Assembly: GCA_035610365.1 (NCBI GenBank)
Contig: CM069434.1
Location: 123,064,895 to 123,128,894 of the forward strand
Length of the DNA stretch: 64,000 nt
Direction: 5' to 3'
Source: Aquatica leii
Taxonomy: Eukaryota > Arthropoda > Insecta > Coleoptera > Lampyridae
A program made the translations under genes and the position numbers. Below the pieces are notes generated by a model. The model ran no database searches. It saw only the letters and a list, made by a program, of their open reading frames with translations, and had not been told where the DNA came from. Each line of letters begins with the position of its first letter. Position 1 is the first letter of the stretch. Positions 1 to 10,312 of this stretch are shown piece by piece.

Positions 1-2
1 AC

Positions 3-374
3 AAACAAGAGGCTCTAAAACATGCCGGAGTTTACAAAATTCCTGGTTTCTGTGGATCAAGTTATATAGGACAGACGGGACGCTCTATTGAAGTAAAAGA
101 ACATATGGCTGACTGCAAACACCGCAGAGTTACTAAATTAGCAGTGGCAGAACACGTGTGGAACCAAGGACACACGCTGAACCTAGATCAAACTAAAGTG
201 TTGGCTAGAACTCCTTTCTACTTTCCCAGACTAATCCGCGAAGCTGTGGAAATAGAAAAACATCCATGTAATATGAACCGAGAAGACGGTTTAAGACTCA
301 GCAAATCTTGGCGACCCTCTTGGAAGGGACACAAACACTTACTCCGAGTAATAACGAAGCCAGTCAAGCGATAA
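3..374 (+). pseudogene. GIY-YIG endonuclease domain, C-terminal end of Penelope-like protein (partial)
   Basis: The frame is open from base 3 to the stop at 372-374. It reads the GIY-YIG nuclease signature: GVY about 10 residues in, then YIGQTGRSI, followed by an HMADCK...H..GH histidine/cysteine region and the basic C-terminus typical of Penelope-like proteins. In this family the domain nicks target DNA to prime reverse transcription. Compared with the copy at 5115-5609, two codons are missing just after the RSIEV segment, which removes the arginine that normally follows YIG in this fold. The nuclease is therefore probably inactive although the frame is open. The protein continues beyond the window start. 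Identity is clear; activity is an inference. Confidence 0.85.
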
Positions 375-461
375 TAGAAAGATAAGTTTCGTTAATCACG
401 CTAATCGCTATTGGTATAAATATCGTCATTTACACTTTTTCTTTCAGTGATATTTAGCACT

Positions 462-496
462 CTGAAGATGCAAGCTGCAATGTCTTGCGAAACGTC
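462..496 (+). ncRNA. hammerhead ribozyme-like core in Penelope-like 3' tail
   Basis: The order of conserved elements matches a minimal type I hammerhead. CTGAAGA (462-468) fits the CUGANGA core. A 5-bp stem II follows (GCAAG at 470-474 with CTTGC), then GAAA, a two-base-pair ACGT stem III and the cleavage triplet GTC (494-496). ACT before and AGT after the core can form stem I. One unpaired T sits between CTGAAGA and stem II, which departs from the canonical core. Hammerheads with very short stem III are established in Penelope-like elements. Cleavage activity is not shown by sequence alone. Confidence 0.6.
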
Positions 497-657
497 AGTT
501 TGTTTGGGTTCACGAACGATAATACGGCAAAGGCCAAGTTCTACTTCTTGTTTTGGCTCTCAAGAAGAGACTATGACCAAGCCTAAGTCTGGGTGTTTTA
601 ATACGACGCGGTCTAAGCCGAAAGTCGCTTATAATCCTAAATCACTTCATTAAAAGT

Positions 658-2928
658 ATGTTAGGTCTAATTTAAGAGTATGCTATTTTAAGTATGTTGT
701 AAACTTGCGTTATTAAATGTCAATATGTGCAAAGCCGTGTCTTTAGTAGTGACATTTTTTTTGCCCTGAATGCTACTTTTACATTTATTCTAGCAAATTT
801 TCTCACTTTTAAAAGAACGTGAATTTGAGGTTTAGTTGCTGTTTGATTTGCAAGTTTTTTCTAAATATTCTAATTTTTTTCTTTGTACGACCAAAAAGTA
901 GAGAGGGGAGGGAAGTTTTTAGATCGCTTTTGCGATTGATGTCTGCAAAACAAAGTTTACTTTTAAATTCTGTTTTTTTAGAATAGTCACTTTCTATTTT
1001 ATCTCATTAATTTGGCTGTGAGTGAAATTTCTTTAGCTAGGGTAGATCTGAAATTTTAGTAAGTTGCACTGTATTGAAAAAAGAGGCAGCACATTCGCAG
1101 CAAGCTATATTTTTTTTATTTACATTTTTGAGCTTTTATAACGTTTAATTGTGTTGTAACTATCTACGTGTTTATGAAGCTTCTTTTTAAATATTTTTTA
1201 AAACTTTTAATTAAATTAATTGAGGAGTAAAAATTCTTAAAAAAATGGTAGTGTCTTTAAAAATTTTTATATAGAATATAAAACAACATTAATATAAAAT
1301 AAAACAGTGTTAAATTAATTTAAAATAGCAGAGTCTCAGGAACATTTTACTTCTTCATCAACAAAAAAAAATAATTAGCAAAGAAGTTTCATTTTTTCCG
1401 TGAGCTTATAGGGGCGGGGTTTACTTGTTCAATTTTCTTTATATAAAATAATTTTTTTTTATACATTTGTTACAATACAATACAAAAAACATTTTAAATT
1501 GGCAAAGAAAGAAAATTACAATTTTTGTAATTTAAAAAAATATTTACTTTGTTTTAACATCATAATAGATATTATTATACATATATACGAAGCCTACAGC
1601 TGGTTTTATATAAACTTTCTAACTTCTATTCTTGATTTGATTTTGTTTAACTGAGGTGACGGATAAAACAAATGTAATCCGTCAAAATACCCTCATCACG
1701 AATATTAATAATAAGTATTCTTGGTTTCTAATTTCGACGTTTTACGAATAATTCAAAATTATACTTAGTACTGTAACCGAGCTATGCAAAATTAATTCCA
1801 TTCAAACGTTAATTTATTCCCTCTTTCTTCTAATCCCAAACATCAACTTGATATAAAATGTTATAAGCTTTATTTATACTTATTGTAAAGAATGTCAAAC
1901 TTTACCGATGACAGTGGAAGTTAAAAAAAGATCATATGAAAGATGGCTTGCGTGTTTGCGTGCAATGTTTCAAAAATAAACTGCCTTATACCGATTAAAA
2001 TGTTTTAATTTTAGTTAGAAATTCTAAAATTATATCTATAGTGAACGTAACTTTTTTAAATCGATACTTACTTTTGTTTCATTTTGTTTAGTATTTGACG
2101 CACATAAAAATCAAATAGTATTAATACGTAAACAAGATCGGTATATATTATGTAATAGTATTGATATATAGGTGGTATTTTTAAATGTAAAAAAGTATGT
2201 ATAGTGTCTGTTACCTTGGCTTAAATGCTTTTATTTTAAAAAGGTTTTGCACAATTTTTTTTACGGGATAACGAGATCATTTTTATAGTAACATGAATAA
2301 GCTCTAAACATACGACTTATTTTGATACGTGACTCTGAAATCTTTAACAATATTATGCATCACTGTAAAATCGTCTCTTAAAAATCTCTTTTTGTTTGTT
2401 ATAGACTTTCGCTAACTTCTTACGACAAGTACTTAGATAAATATAACTTGCTAATCTTTTTTGACATTCTTAAATAAACGATGCTTTCTTTATAATCTAA
2501 AATAAGTTTTATTAAATGTTTAAAGCATTAATTATTATACCATTCAAAATATTTTTTCCTAACTTCCTAAATGCTTGCCCTTACTTATTTTTTTGGTACA
2601 CCTTGTATAATTTACTAAGTGTTTTAGTAATTTTTCTTATTATTTTTATTTTTTGTATGTTCCACATTTTTTGTTTTAATTTTCTTATATATTTAATATT
2701 TTTGTTCAATAACTACAATTTTTTGTGCACACAAATATAGTTTTTGTCTTCAATTTTGTTGCTGCTAGTACAGAATACTAATAAAACCAGATCTAAACAA
2801 GAGGATACATGTTTTCATTAAATGTATTTACTTCACCTTAAATCATATAGCTTTAAGTAAATAAAACTACTAGGTATATAATATTACTGCAAAGCAGCAG
2901 AGTAAACCGTAACGATTTTATTTAAAAT
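658..2928. other. no gene recognised; AT-rich
   Basis: This is AT-rich sequence with poly-A/T runs. The only longer frame (2516-2740, plus) is low-complexity and rich in Phe, Ile and Leu, as expected by chance in T-rich DNA. I see no domain, repeat or RNA gene. Confidence 0.6.
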
Positions 2929-3022
2929 TTAAGATGGCGTAACACGTGACGCATATATTCGACAGCAAAGTATGGTGAAAATTCGACGACGCATATGCGT
3001 CACTCGGACGTGAAAGTGTTAA
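2929..3022. repeat. possible piggyBac-type mini-element bounded by TTAA
   Basis: TTAA occurs at 2929-2932 and 3019-3022. Inside, both ends carry TGACGCATAT in inverted orientation, and a perfect 14-bp palindrome GACGCATATGCGTC lies at 2988-3001. The right end, read inward on the minus strand, is TTAACACTTTCACGTCC, which resembles ends of piggyBac-superfamily elements. The inverted ends are otherwise diverged, so this may be a remnant or a coincidence. Confidence 0.35.
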
Positions 3023-4917
3023 GAAAATGAAAAATACATTGCCTGGTCTTTTGAATTGTTTTATTAAATTATTTTTTGTGTTAGATCGTAAAACAACTAC
3101 TTAAATTGTTAAATGTCGACGACAAAACATATTCTTACTTAAGTAAAATTACGTTACAGGATTATTCATATTTTTGTAGTATAAAATTTATACGCTAAAC
3201 GTAAACGTAAAAATACAAATTTCTTAAAACAAAAAAAATTAGACGTAATCTTAGTAAGATCAGTAATTTTTTCGCATGAATACATATTCATTCTTCCAAA
3301 AGAATAACGGCTTAAATTTAATTAGTCCAAAAGTTTGTGCTTTACACTAGCAAGAGCAAGACGGATTACTAAAAATTTCCATCTAAAATTTTAGTTTCAA
3401 ACGACGAGTTACAAATAAAAAATTAATCTTTGTACTGTTTGTGAATTTTTCAAAGTAAAAGATTTTTTTTGCAGCATACGTTAATTCTTTATCCTTTTGC
3501 TTAAATTGGTACCAATTTTTTTAGTGTAATTGCAGTACTTAATTTTTCAAATAAGGTTATTACTTTCAATTAATAAAATTAAAGAGTTATTTTTTAATGA
3601 ACTTAATTGTATTTTTTTGCAATTAATTATCTTGATGCAACAAAACTGAACTACATTAAAATACAAAAACTGTGGTTTAACAATAATTGTTTTCGTTCAA
3701 TTTACATTAAAAATAATATTAGTACCAGCATACTGTTGGCTTGGTAGAAATTAAGAAAATTAGATTATCTGCATATAACAGGTTTCAGTTAAGCACTAGT
3801 TAAAAGCGCTGTGTAACTACTAAGTAATGAAGAACATACTAAGTAGTTATGGGAAAAAAATAAACGGGGTACAATTTTGTTATTTCGAAACTTGTCAGCA
3901 GCGTGATAGCACAGTATTTAAAACTTGAAAAACAGAAGTATTTCATTTTTTTGCAAATTTAGAACAAAATCTGTCGTTGGCAGTCTTGAATGTCGCAGAA
4001 AATTTATTTATACTGTGTCTTAAATTTTCTTAAACTTAAGAAATAAATTTTACAAAACTGATTTATTAATTTAACAAGTCACTCATCTACAGTGTGTGTA
4101 CTTAAGTTTGCAACATATGGGAAACTTTTTTATTATTATTAGTTTTACGAAAAAAGTTATTCTTTATAAAAAGTTTTGCATGTTCTAAAATCTAAAATAT
4201 CATCAGATATTAAATTTTTTCCGTCGTGTACGCGGTTTGTCAAAAAATATGAATTTTGCTCAAGAGTAAAGTACCTTTATTTTTGACAACATCGAAAATA
4301 GTTATTTATTAATGTGGTCTAAAGGTTTCTGCTGCAAGTTCTTCGTTCTTCGTTCTTCTTATTGTGACAAATTTTGGTTTTATTAATTGATGGGTAATTA
4401 ATTGGCCGTCTTTGTTAAGTTTCATAATTGTTACATATTTTGCTCAAATTTTGCAATAAAATTTGTTCTGTACGTCAAGTTTTTTTGTGTTAAACAAAAA
4501 TATAAACAACCTAATAGTAAAATATCTGCCAGGTATAGTCAGTCAATTTTTAGGCAAGCACAATTTTGGTCACCTTCGTAGAGAAGGAAAAGTATGAAGA
4601 GTTTTACACCCTTTAAGTAAACATCAAATAGTACTAGTAAAACAGTTTTATTAAAAAACATATAAACAGAGTAGACATTACCTATACAGTTATGATACGT
4701 TACGATACTTGTATCGTAAATTAAATATTACAATAGGGTAACAGCATACAGGTATGAAATTAGTATATTACATAACGAGAGTTGTAATAAGCTTACAACT
4801 CGAGTTGTGTACTATACTTTTTTTACGAACATATTCGGACCTAATAGAAACCGAAGTACAGTTTCACACTTGTCAACGCAACCGAACCGAATAGAACCCC
4901 ATACGTGTAAAACAAGC
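3023..4917. other. no gene recognised; AT-rich spacer
   Basis: This is AT-rich sequence between the two Penelope-like copies. A short run of CTTCGTT units lies near 4338-4358. Nothing else is recognisable. Confidence 0.55.
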
Positions 4918-5114
4918 CTAAGTCAGACCACTGATAATATTTTTCCATGCCAGTATATAATATATTTCAGCTATAAGATTATAAGCGACTTTCGGCTTAG
5001 ACCGCGTCGTAGTAAAATACCCAGACTTAGGCTTCGTTCGTGAAACTTCGTTATTACTCGGAGTAAGTGTTTGTGTCCTTTCCAAGAAGGTCTTAGAGGA
5101 TATAATACTGGTAG

Positions 5115-5615
5115 TCAAGATTTGCTGAGTCTTAAACCGTCTTCTCGGTTCATATTACATGAATGTTTTTCTATTTCCACAGCTTCGCGGATTAGTCTGG
5201 GAAAGTAGAAAGGAGTTCTAGCCAGCACTTTAGTTTGGTCAAAGTTCAGCGTGTGTCCTTGGTTCCACACTTGTTCTACCACTGCTGATTTAGTAACTCT
5301 GCGGTGTTTGCAGTCAGCCATATGTTTTTTTACTCTAACTTCAATAGAACGTCCCGTCTGTCCTATATAACTTGATCCACAGGAACAAGGAATGTTGTAA
5401 ACTCCGGCATGTTTTAGAACCCCTTGTTCGTCTTTAGCAGATGTAAACCAAATGTTCAGGGTATACTTAGTCGTAAAGACGGTTTTCATATTATGTTTCT
5501 TTAGCATCCTGCTTATTTTGTCTGTCGAACCCATACAGTATGGTAAATAAGCGGTGCTAGTAGGAGGTGATAAGTTTTCTTTGACTTTTGGATTTATTGC
5601 TCTTTTCCATGCGTT
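5115..5615 (-). pseudogene. GIY-YIG endonuclease domain of Penelope-like copy 2
   Basis: This follows the reverse transcriptase in the same orientation and is separated from it by one TAA near 5616. After the linker with PPTSTAYLPY, the domain shows GVYNIPC, CGSSYIGQTGRSIEVR (with the expected arginine), then KKHMADCKHRRVTKSA and HTLNFDQTKVLARTPFYFP. It ends at a TGA where copy 1 reads TGG and continues for about 20 more residues. The core residues I can check are intact here, unlike copy 1, but the whole element is dead. Confidence 0.85.
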
Positions 5616-7030
5616 TTAGATCTTTTTGAACCCGTATCCATTTTGTTGTAGGGACGCCAACAGTGTTTCCTTTTCCTTTTGTAGATTTTCATTATCTGAC
5701 ATACGTATAGCTCTTTTGGCTAAAGTATGCAAAACAGTATTCTTCTGTACTGGATGGTGGTGAGATTCGGCGTTTAAGTATCTATTAGTGTGCGTTTTCT
5801 TTCTATAAACGGAATGCCCCAATTTTCCGTTATTTTTCCTTATCACTAGTACATCAAGAAAGGGTAGACTGTTGTTATGTTCTAACTCCATAGTAAATTT
5901 AATGCTGTTATGTGCAGAGTTTAGATGTTGAAAGAACTGATTTAGTTTATCTTTGCTATGAGACCAAACAACTAACGTATCATTAACATATCTGAACCAA
6001 GTTTTTGGTTTTAACTCAACATTTTGCATAGTTTCAGTTTCAAAATATTCCATGTAAATATTGGCTATAATTAGAGAGAGCGGTGAATTCATGGCCGCTC
6101 CTTCTACTTGTTTAAACAAGTTGTCGTTATAGCTTAAATAAGTGTTTTTAAGGCAGAGTTTGATGAGCTGAACTTCTTCGGTAATTCTCTCCTGAGCAAA
6201 AACAACACTTCGTCGACCGTGACTTTAATAAAAAGAGATACCACGTCAAAGCTGACTATATCTTCTTTTGTTATAAGCAAGTTCTTAATTTTCTCTACAA
6301 AGTCTGTAGAATCTTTAATGTCAGTTTCTGTATTTCCTGTCAACGGCAAGAGTTTTGCAGCTAGATAACGTGCTAACGATTGGGTTGGTGAATTGATGGT
6401 GCTCACTATCGGTCGAAGGGGGACTCTTTCTTTGTGTATCTTGAGAAGACCGTAGATTCGTGACATTACCGGATTTCTGACAATCAAAGTTTGTTTTATG
6501 TTAATATCTATAGTAGTGGAGTTTTTGATGGCGGAGTTTACTTTAGTGCACAAGGAGTTTAAAGGGTTTCTCTGTAGACGTATGTAGCAATCTTCTGAGA
6601 GTAAGTTCGTCACTTTGTCGTTGTAATCTTTTACGTTCATAACGACTGTAGCGTTTCCTTTATCTGCTCTCAATACTAAAATGTCCTTATTCTCACGTAA
6701 CCGCTTAGCTGCATCTTTCTCATGTCTGTTAATATTAGATCGTGGCGGTTTTGCTTTTCTTACAATGTTGCAAACATCTTGTCAAATAGTTTCAGAGATC
6801 TCTTTAGGTAGAGTGCGTATTGCAGCTTCTACTCCACATATTATATCTTCTATCGGAGTTGTCTTAGGCGTAACGTAGTTAAAACCCTTCTTCAACAAGG
6901 ATGTGGTCTGTGCATCCAAAACCGTGTCTGTTAGGTTGACAATTACTTTATGGTCGTCTAACGTTTTCTTGGGCTGTGAAGGATGTAATCGCTCGAATTT
7001 CTTAATTTGCTTGGTTTTTGATTGTTCATA
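5616..7030 (-). pseudogene. Penelope-like reverse transcriptase, degenerate
   Basis: Reverse transcriptase of the Penelope type copies element RNA at a nicked chromosomal end. Reading down the minus strand I see: the N-terminal segment KKGFNYVTPKTTPIEDII (about 6890-6835); the segment LRADKGNATVVMNVKDY; the palm segment YGLLKIHK followed by PLRPIVS (about 6450-6410); SFDVVSLF holding the first catalytic aspartate; AAMNSPLSLIIANIYMEYFE, where the family normally has Gly before SP; and the catalytic block FRYVNDT near 6000. The family has YVDD there, so one essential aspartate is lost. A stop near 6780 and a frameshift near 6185 split the frame. It is a non-functional copy of a well-known family. 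Confidence 0.88.
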
Positions 7031-7189
7031 AATCTTGTTAGCTTGTATTGTAGTGATAGCATCTATTTTTACCCATATCGAGTATTCTAATTTGTTAAGA
7101 CAAAGTTAAATGTAGCTTGTATAACTGTTTGCTGACAGAATCCAGTACTTTGTGTAAATCAGATTATAAAATTTGACAATTACTTAAAA

Positions 7190-9767
7190 AAAAAGGCCGA
7201 ACTACACAAATATTTTCCATTAGGTGATAAGTCCAGACTTATGTACACGATGCCACATTTTACTTTAACCACATCGTCATCATCTATAAGTCCTACAATT
7301 TTGTAAGTTTATTACACTGCAAACGTTTATTATCATTTAAACAAACCGTCTGGAGAGGCTCCTAGAGAACCATACACAAGATCAATAAAGAAACCTGAAC
7401 TGTTCACATCAAACTTATACAGGTTTTTAAATTTTTCTATAATAGCCTTTTCATTAATTTTGCCATATTCAGTAGCTTGGCTATAGAAGTTGCAGCCATA
7501 GACGATTGACCTCACAGCACCATGGCATGGAGTCCATAATCTCCTTTTCACTATTGCTTCAAATTGTGAAGCAGTCAATCGATTTCTTCGTTCCTCTTCA
7601 TATCTCGCATTACCAAACTGACCCACAGTCCCTTGTTTCTGCCGAAACCTAAAAGTAAAAATAGCCAATAAATGTAAACTGCATCACCAGTATAATACAG
7701 CTGTAGATTTATTAAAATAAAATACACTAAATTAATTTGAGTATCAATTTACCTGTATTTTACCAAGGATCCTTTGCACTTCTTGTTCCATATCCACATT
7801 ATTTAATTCAGCTTCTGCTGCATAAAGACCATAATCATTATCTTTTATTGCCGTTTTTGTTTTTGAAAAAAGTGATTTTATACATTTTGGTCGTAAACGT
7901 TTGCAATTATTTTTTTTTATTAAGTCTTTTAAGATGCTCGTTTGGTGACATCTTCACAGTTTTTGCCAACTATTTAAGTGCCATATATGCCCACTGTTAT
8001 AATGCAAATTAGCCAATTTGCATCGTCCTTCAAATGAACCCTTCATAGTAAAATTTATTCCCTTGCCAGCGTTGAATTTGGCAAGAAGGCTCATAAACAG
8101 TTCCGCTCGATTGTTCGTTTCGTTTTCAAACAGGAAATTAGCTTTCCTCAGTAAATTTTTGTACAAGCTAAATAACAAAATTGTATTGGTCGCACAGTTA
8201 TAGAATCATATATTTACCTTCAACTCTTTGAAATACGGCACATGATTTCATTTCTTCGACCAAATTCAAACCATCTTTTTGACAGTAGTAATCCACACAT
8301 TTTGTGTGATCACCCAACACATGGTATGGTCCATTTGCCAAATCATCACGCAAGGATTCTAAACTACCATGACTTTTGTTATGATGTATCTGATGCTTAG
8401 CTACATCCACTAATTTTTTTATTGATGTAATTGTTAAAAATTTGTTTGATTGAATCAATTTATCATTTTTAAGATTGTAAAGGTGTTTACTGTAATTTTT
8501 ATAACATAATTTTTGCATTCCGTTTTCATAATTGATAGGCCATAAGGAACTTTGGTTCGAAGATTTGCAAAAGTACTAGAATCTCCATCCGCAATAAAAT
8601 ACTTATATCTTACTCCGTGCATATTGATACTTTTATTGATGCCTTCTACTAAAATGTCTGCTTCCATACTAGTCGACGTACCATTCCAATTTCGATAGCA
8701 TCTGTGATCACCAGCAGATTTTTTTTTATTATGAGCCACTGCACAAACATAACAAAATTTGTTACGCACTCTCATAAACAAAACTTTCTTTGTGGCTTTA
8801 CCAATTATTACGGCCTGCAATTAAGGTGATGATAACAATACCAATAAAAGAAATCTGTTAAGTCTGTACTTACACTTCCAGAAGCAGCATCATAGTTATG
8901 ACCATAACTTGTTTTGCTTCATCTACCGTCGAGATAAACTGTAATGTAGGGAATCCCGTCATCAACAATGTTACCATTTTTACTTGCAATTTTTGCTTCT
9001 TCTTTTTCTGCTTCGGCAAATTCTTCAATCATATTATCATGCCAGCACTAAAATATATAAGGAAAATTGATCATATATATTCTCGTATTAAAATTAAAAA
9101 ACATATCATATTCATATCAAACTTGTATATACTCACATCAGCCAAATTTTCTTCAATTTTATGAAACTTTCTATAATCCATTGGCGGGATATACATGAGA
9201 ATACAAAGTTTTTCTAAATGACTGTGGCAACTTTCAGTTGACACGGATCCTCATACTGCACCAATATTTACAGTATATTCTTCAGATGTACCATATGGTA
9301 ATTTTTTTACATCAGATGGCTTCTGCGTATACTTTGTGAGAGTACGTGTGCACATTGTACATTTAAAAATTAATTTACTCGAAAATCCATTTCGCATTTC
9401 TTTCCAAAGATTGCCCTCATGTACATGTTTGGGCATGATCAAGTTGAAGTGTTAAAGCTTAGCTTAATACAAATTCTAAGTTAACAATTCTATAAAAATG
9501 ACAAGTGTTTGGTAGTTTTATGTTTGAAAAAACCGAACAAATACATTACCTTTCATACTCTTTTTCTGTACCCCAGGCATCATCGAGAACTAATTCGGGT
9601 GGTGCATCTGTAGTGGATGGTTGCACAACTAATTTACTATCTTCCAAAGCTTCATTTGAAAGATCATTTCTTGAACATGAAGGAATGTTTTGAGCGTCGT
9701 CAATATTAGAAGAGACATTACTAAAATAAAATTTGTATTGAATAAAAAATAAAGGACAAATCGCCAC
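7190..9767 (-). pseudogene. Mutator-like transposase plus YqaJ-like nuclease, multi-exon, decayed
   Basis: A spliced coding region can be followed on the minus strand. Approximate exons are 9767-9550, 9442-9137, 9047-8874, 8814-8219, 8167-7753, 7638-7347 and 7292-7190. Several junctions keep frame exactly with GT-AG borders (9137/9047, 8874/8814, 7753/7638, 7347/7292). The middle exons read YITVYLDGR, then CYVCAVAHNKKK and FIADGDSSTF with a YG...KTEC segment. This pattern fits the animal Mutator-like transposase domain, where the two aspartates are candidate catalytic residues. The last exons read RLTASQFEAIVKRR, GFFIDLVYGSLGASPDGL and IDDDDVVKVKC, which fits a YqaJ-like exonuclease fold; the usual ExK has become KVK. 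Lesions: in-frame TGA near 9252 and 8924 and a frameshift near 8518. The reading frame entering 8167-7753 is not resolved. A mobile-element origin is likely, but I did not find terminal repeats. Confidence 0.65.
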
Positions 9768-10194
9768 ACAAAATGTGGAAAAAATGTAGTGCGAGCCCGG
9801 GACACGTGTAATAAATAATGAAGATGGCGGTTTATCGATTAAGGCCGTTTTTTAGCCCCAAAAATTAGGCTCGACTTTTATTGGCAACCAACGGCAGTAA
9901 ATGCTTTTTTTTTGTATATTTTTTCACTTTACATGTACTTAAATGTAGGGTTTCGGTGCTCATATTTTTTCCAACTTTTATATTTAAATACATGTAAAAA
10001 TTACCATCTTAGATCTTTTATAGCTAGTATATTATAAGTGGCCAGTTTGTAAAAAATACATATTTTCTAGAAATGTATAATACCGAAATCTGTGCATAAA
10101 ATCATGTCAAAAGTCGTGTCGAAGTTAGGGCCGAATACGTTACCATGTTCGGTTGTTTCTTTCAATCCAACGACCCGAAAAAAATATATTTAAC
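9768..10194. other. upstream of the Mutator-like gene; no gene
   Basis: It contains a slightly GC-richer block near 9790-9890 that could be the 5' region of the adjacent minus-strand pseudogene. No promoter motif is clear. Confidence 0.4.
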
Positions 10195-10312
10195 AAATCG
10201 CAAATAGGGCAACTTACATGAGAAAGAACTCTATTGTGTACAAATCACATTGTAAATCGCAAACAGGGCAACTTACATGAGAAAGAGCTCTATTGTGTAC
10301 AAATCACATTGT
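10195..10312. repeat. 59-bp tandem duplication, two copies
   Basis: 10195-10253 and 10254-10312 are head-to-tail copies of a 59-bp unit beginning AAATCGCAAA and ending CACATTGT. They differ at only two positions (T/C near 10206 and A/G near 10229), so the duplication is young relative to its surroundings. Confidence 0.95.

Larger units (their letters stand above)
1..657 (+). mobile_element. Penelope-like retroelement, copy 1 (3' end only, cut by window edge)
   Basis: This is the 3' portion of a Penelope-like element. It holds the end of the coding region (to 374) and then a 3' tail with a hammerhead-like core at 462-496. The tail ends in a segment at 579-636 that reappears in reverse orientation at 4977-5034, next to the second copy of the same family. 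The 5' part lies outside the window, so completeness cannot be judged. The two copies face away from each other across about 4.3 kb of unrelated AT-rich sequence. Confidence 0.85.
4918..7090 (-). mobile_element. Penelope-like retroelement, copy 2 (nearly full length, dead)
   Basis: On the minus strand the element runs from an N-terminal region near 7030, through reverse transcriptase (5616-6700) and a GIY-YIG nuclease (5115-5609), into a 3' tail ending near 4918. The 3' tail shares 4977-5034 with 579-636 of copy 1. The stretch of copy 1 between about 358 and 578, which includes the hammerhead-like core, is absent here. At least five lesions break the frame: a TGA near 6780, a frameshift near 6185, a TAA near 5616, a TGA at 5115 where copy 1 has TGG, and a short insertion after it. 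Confidence 0.88.
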
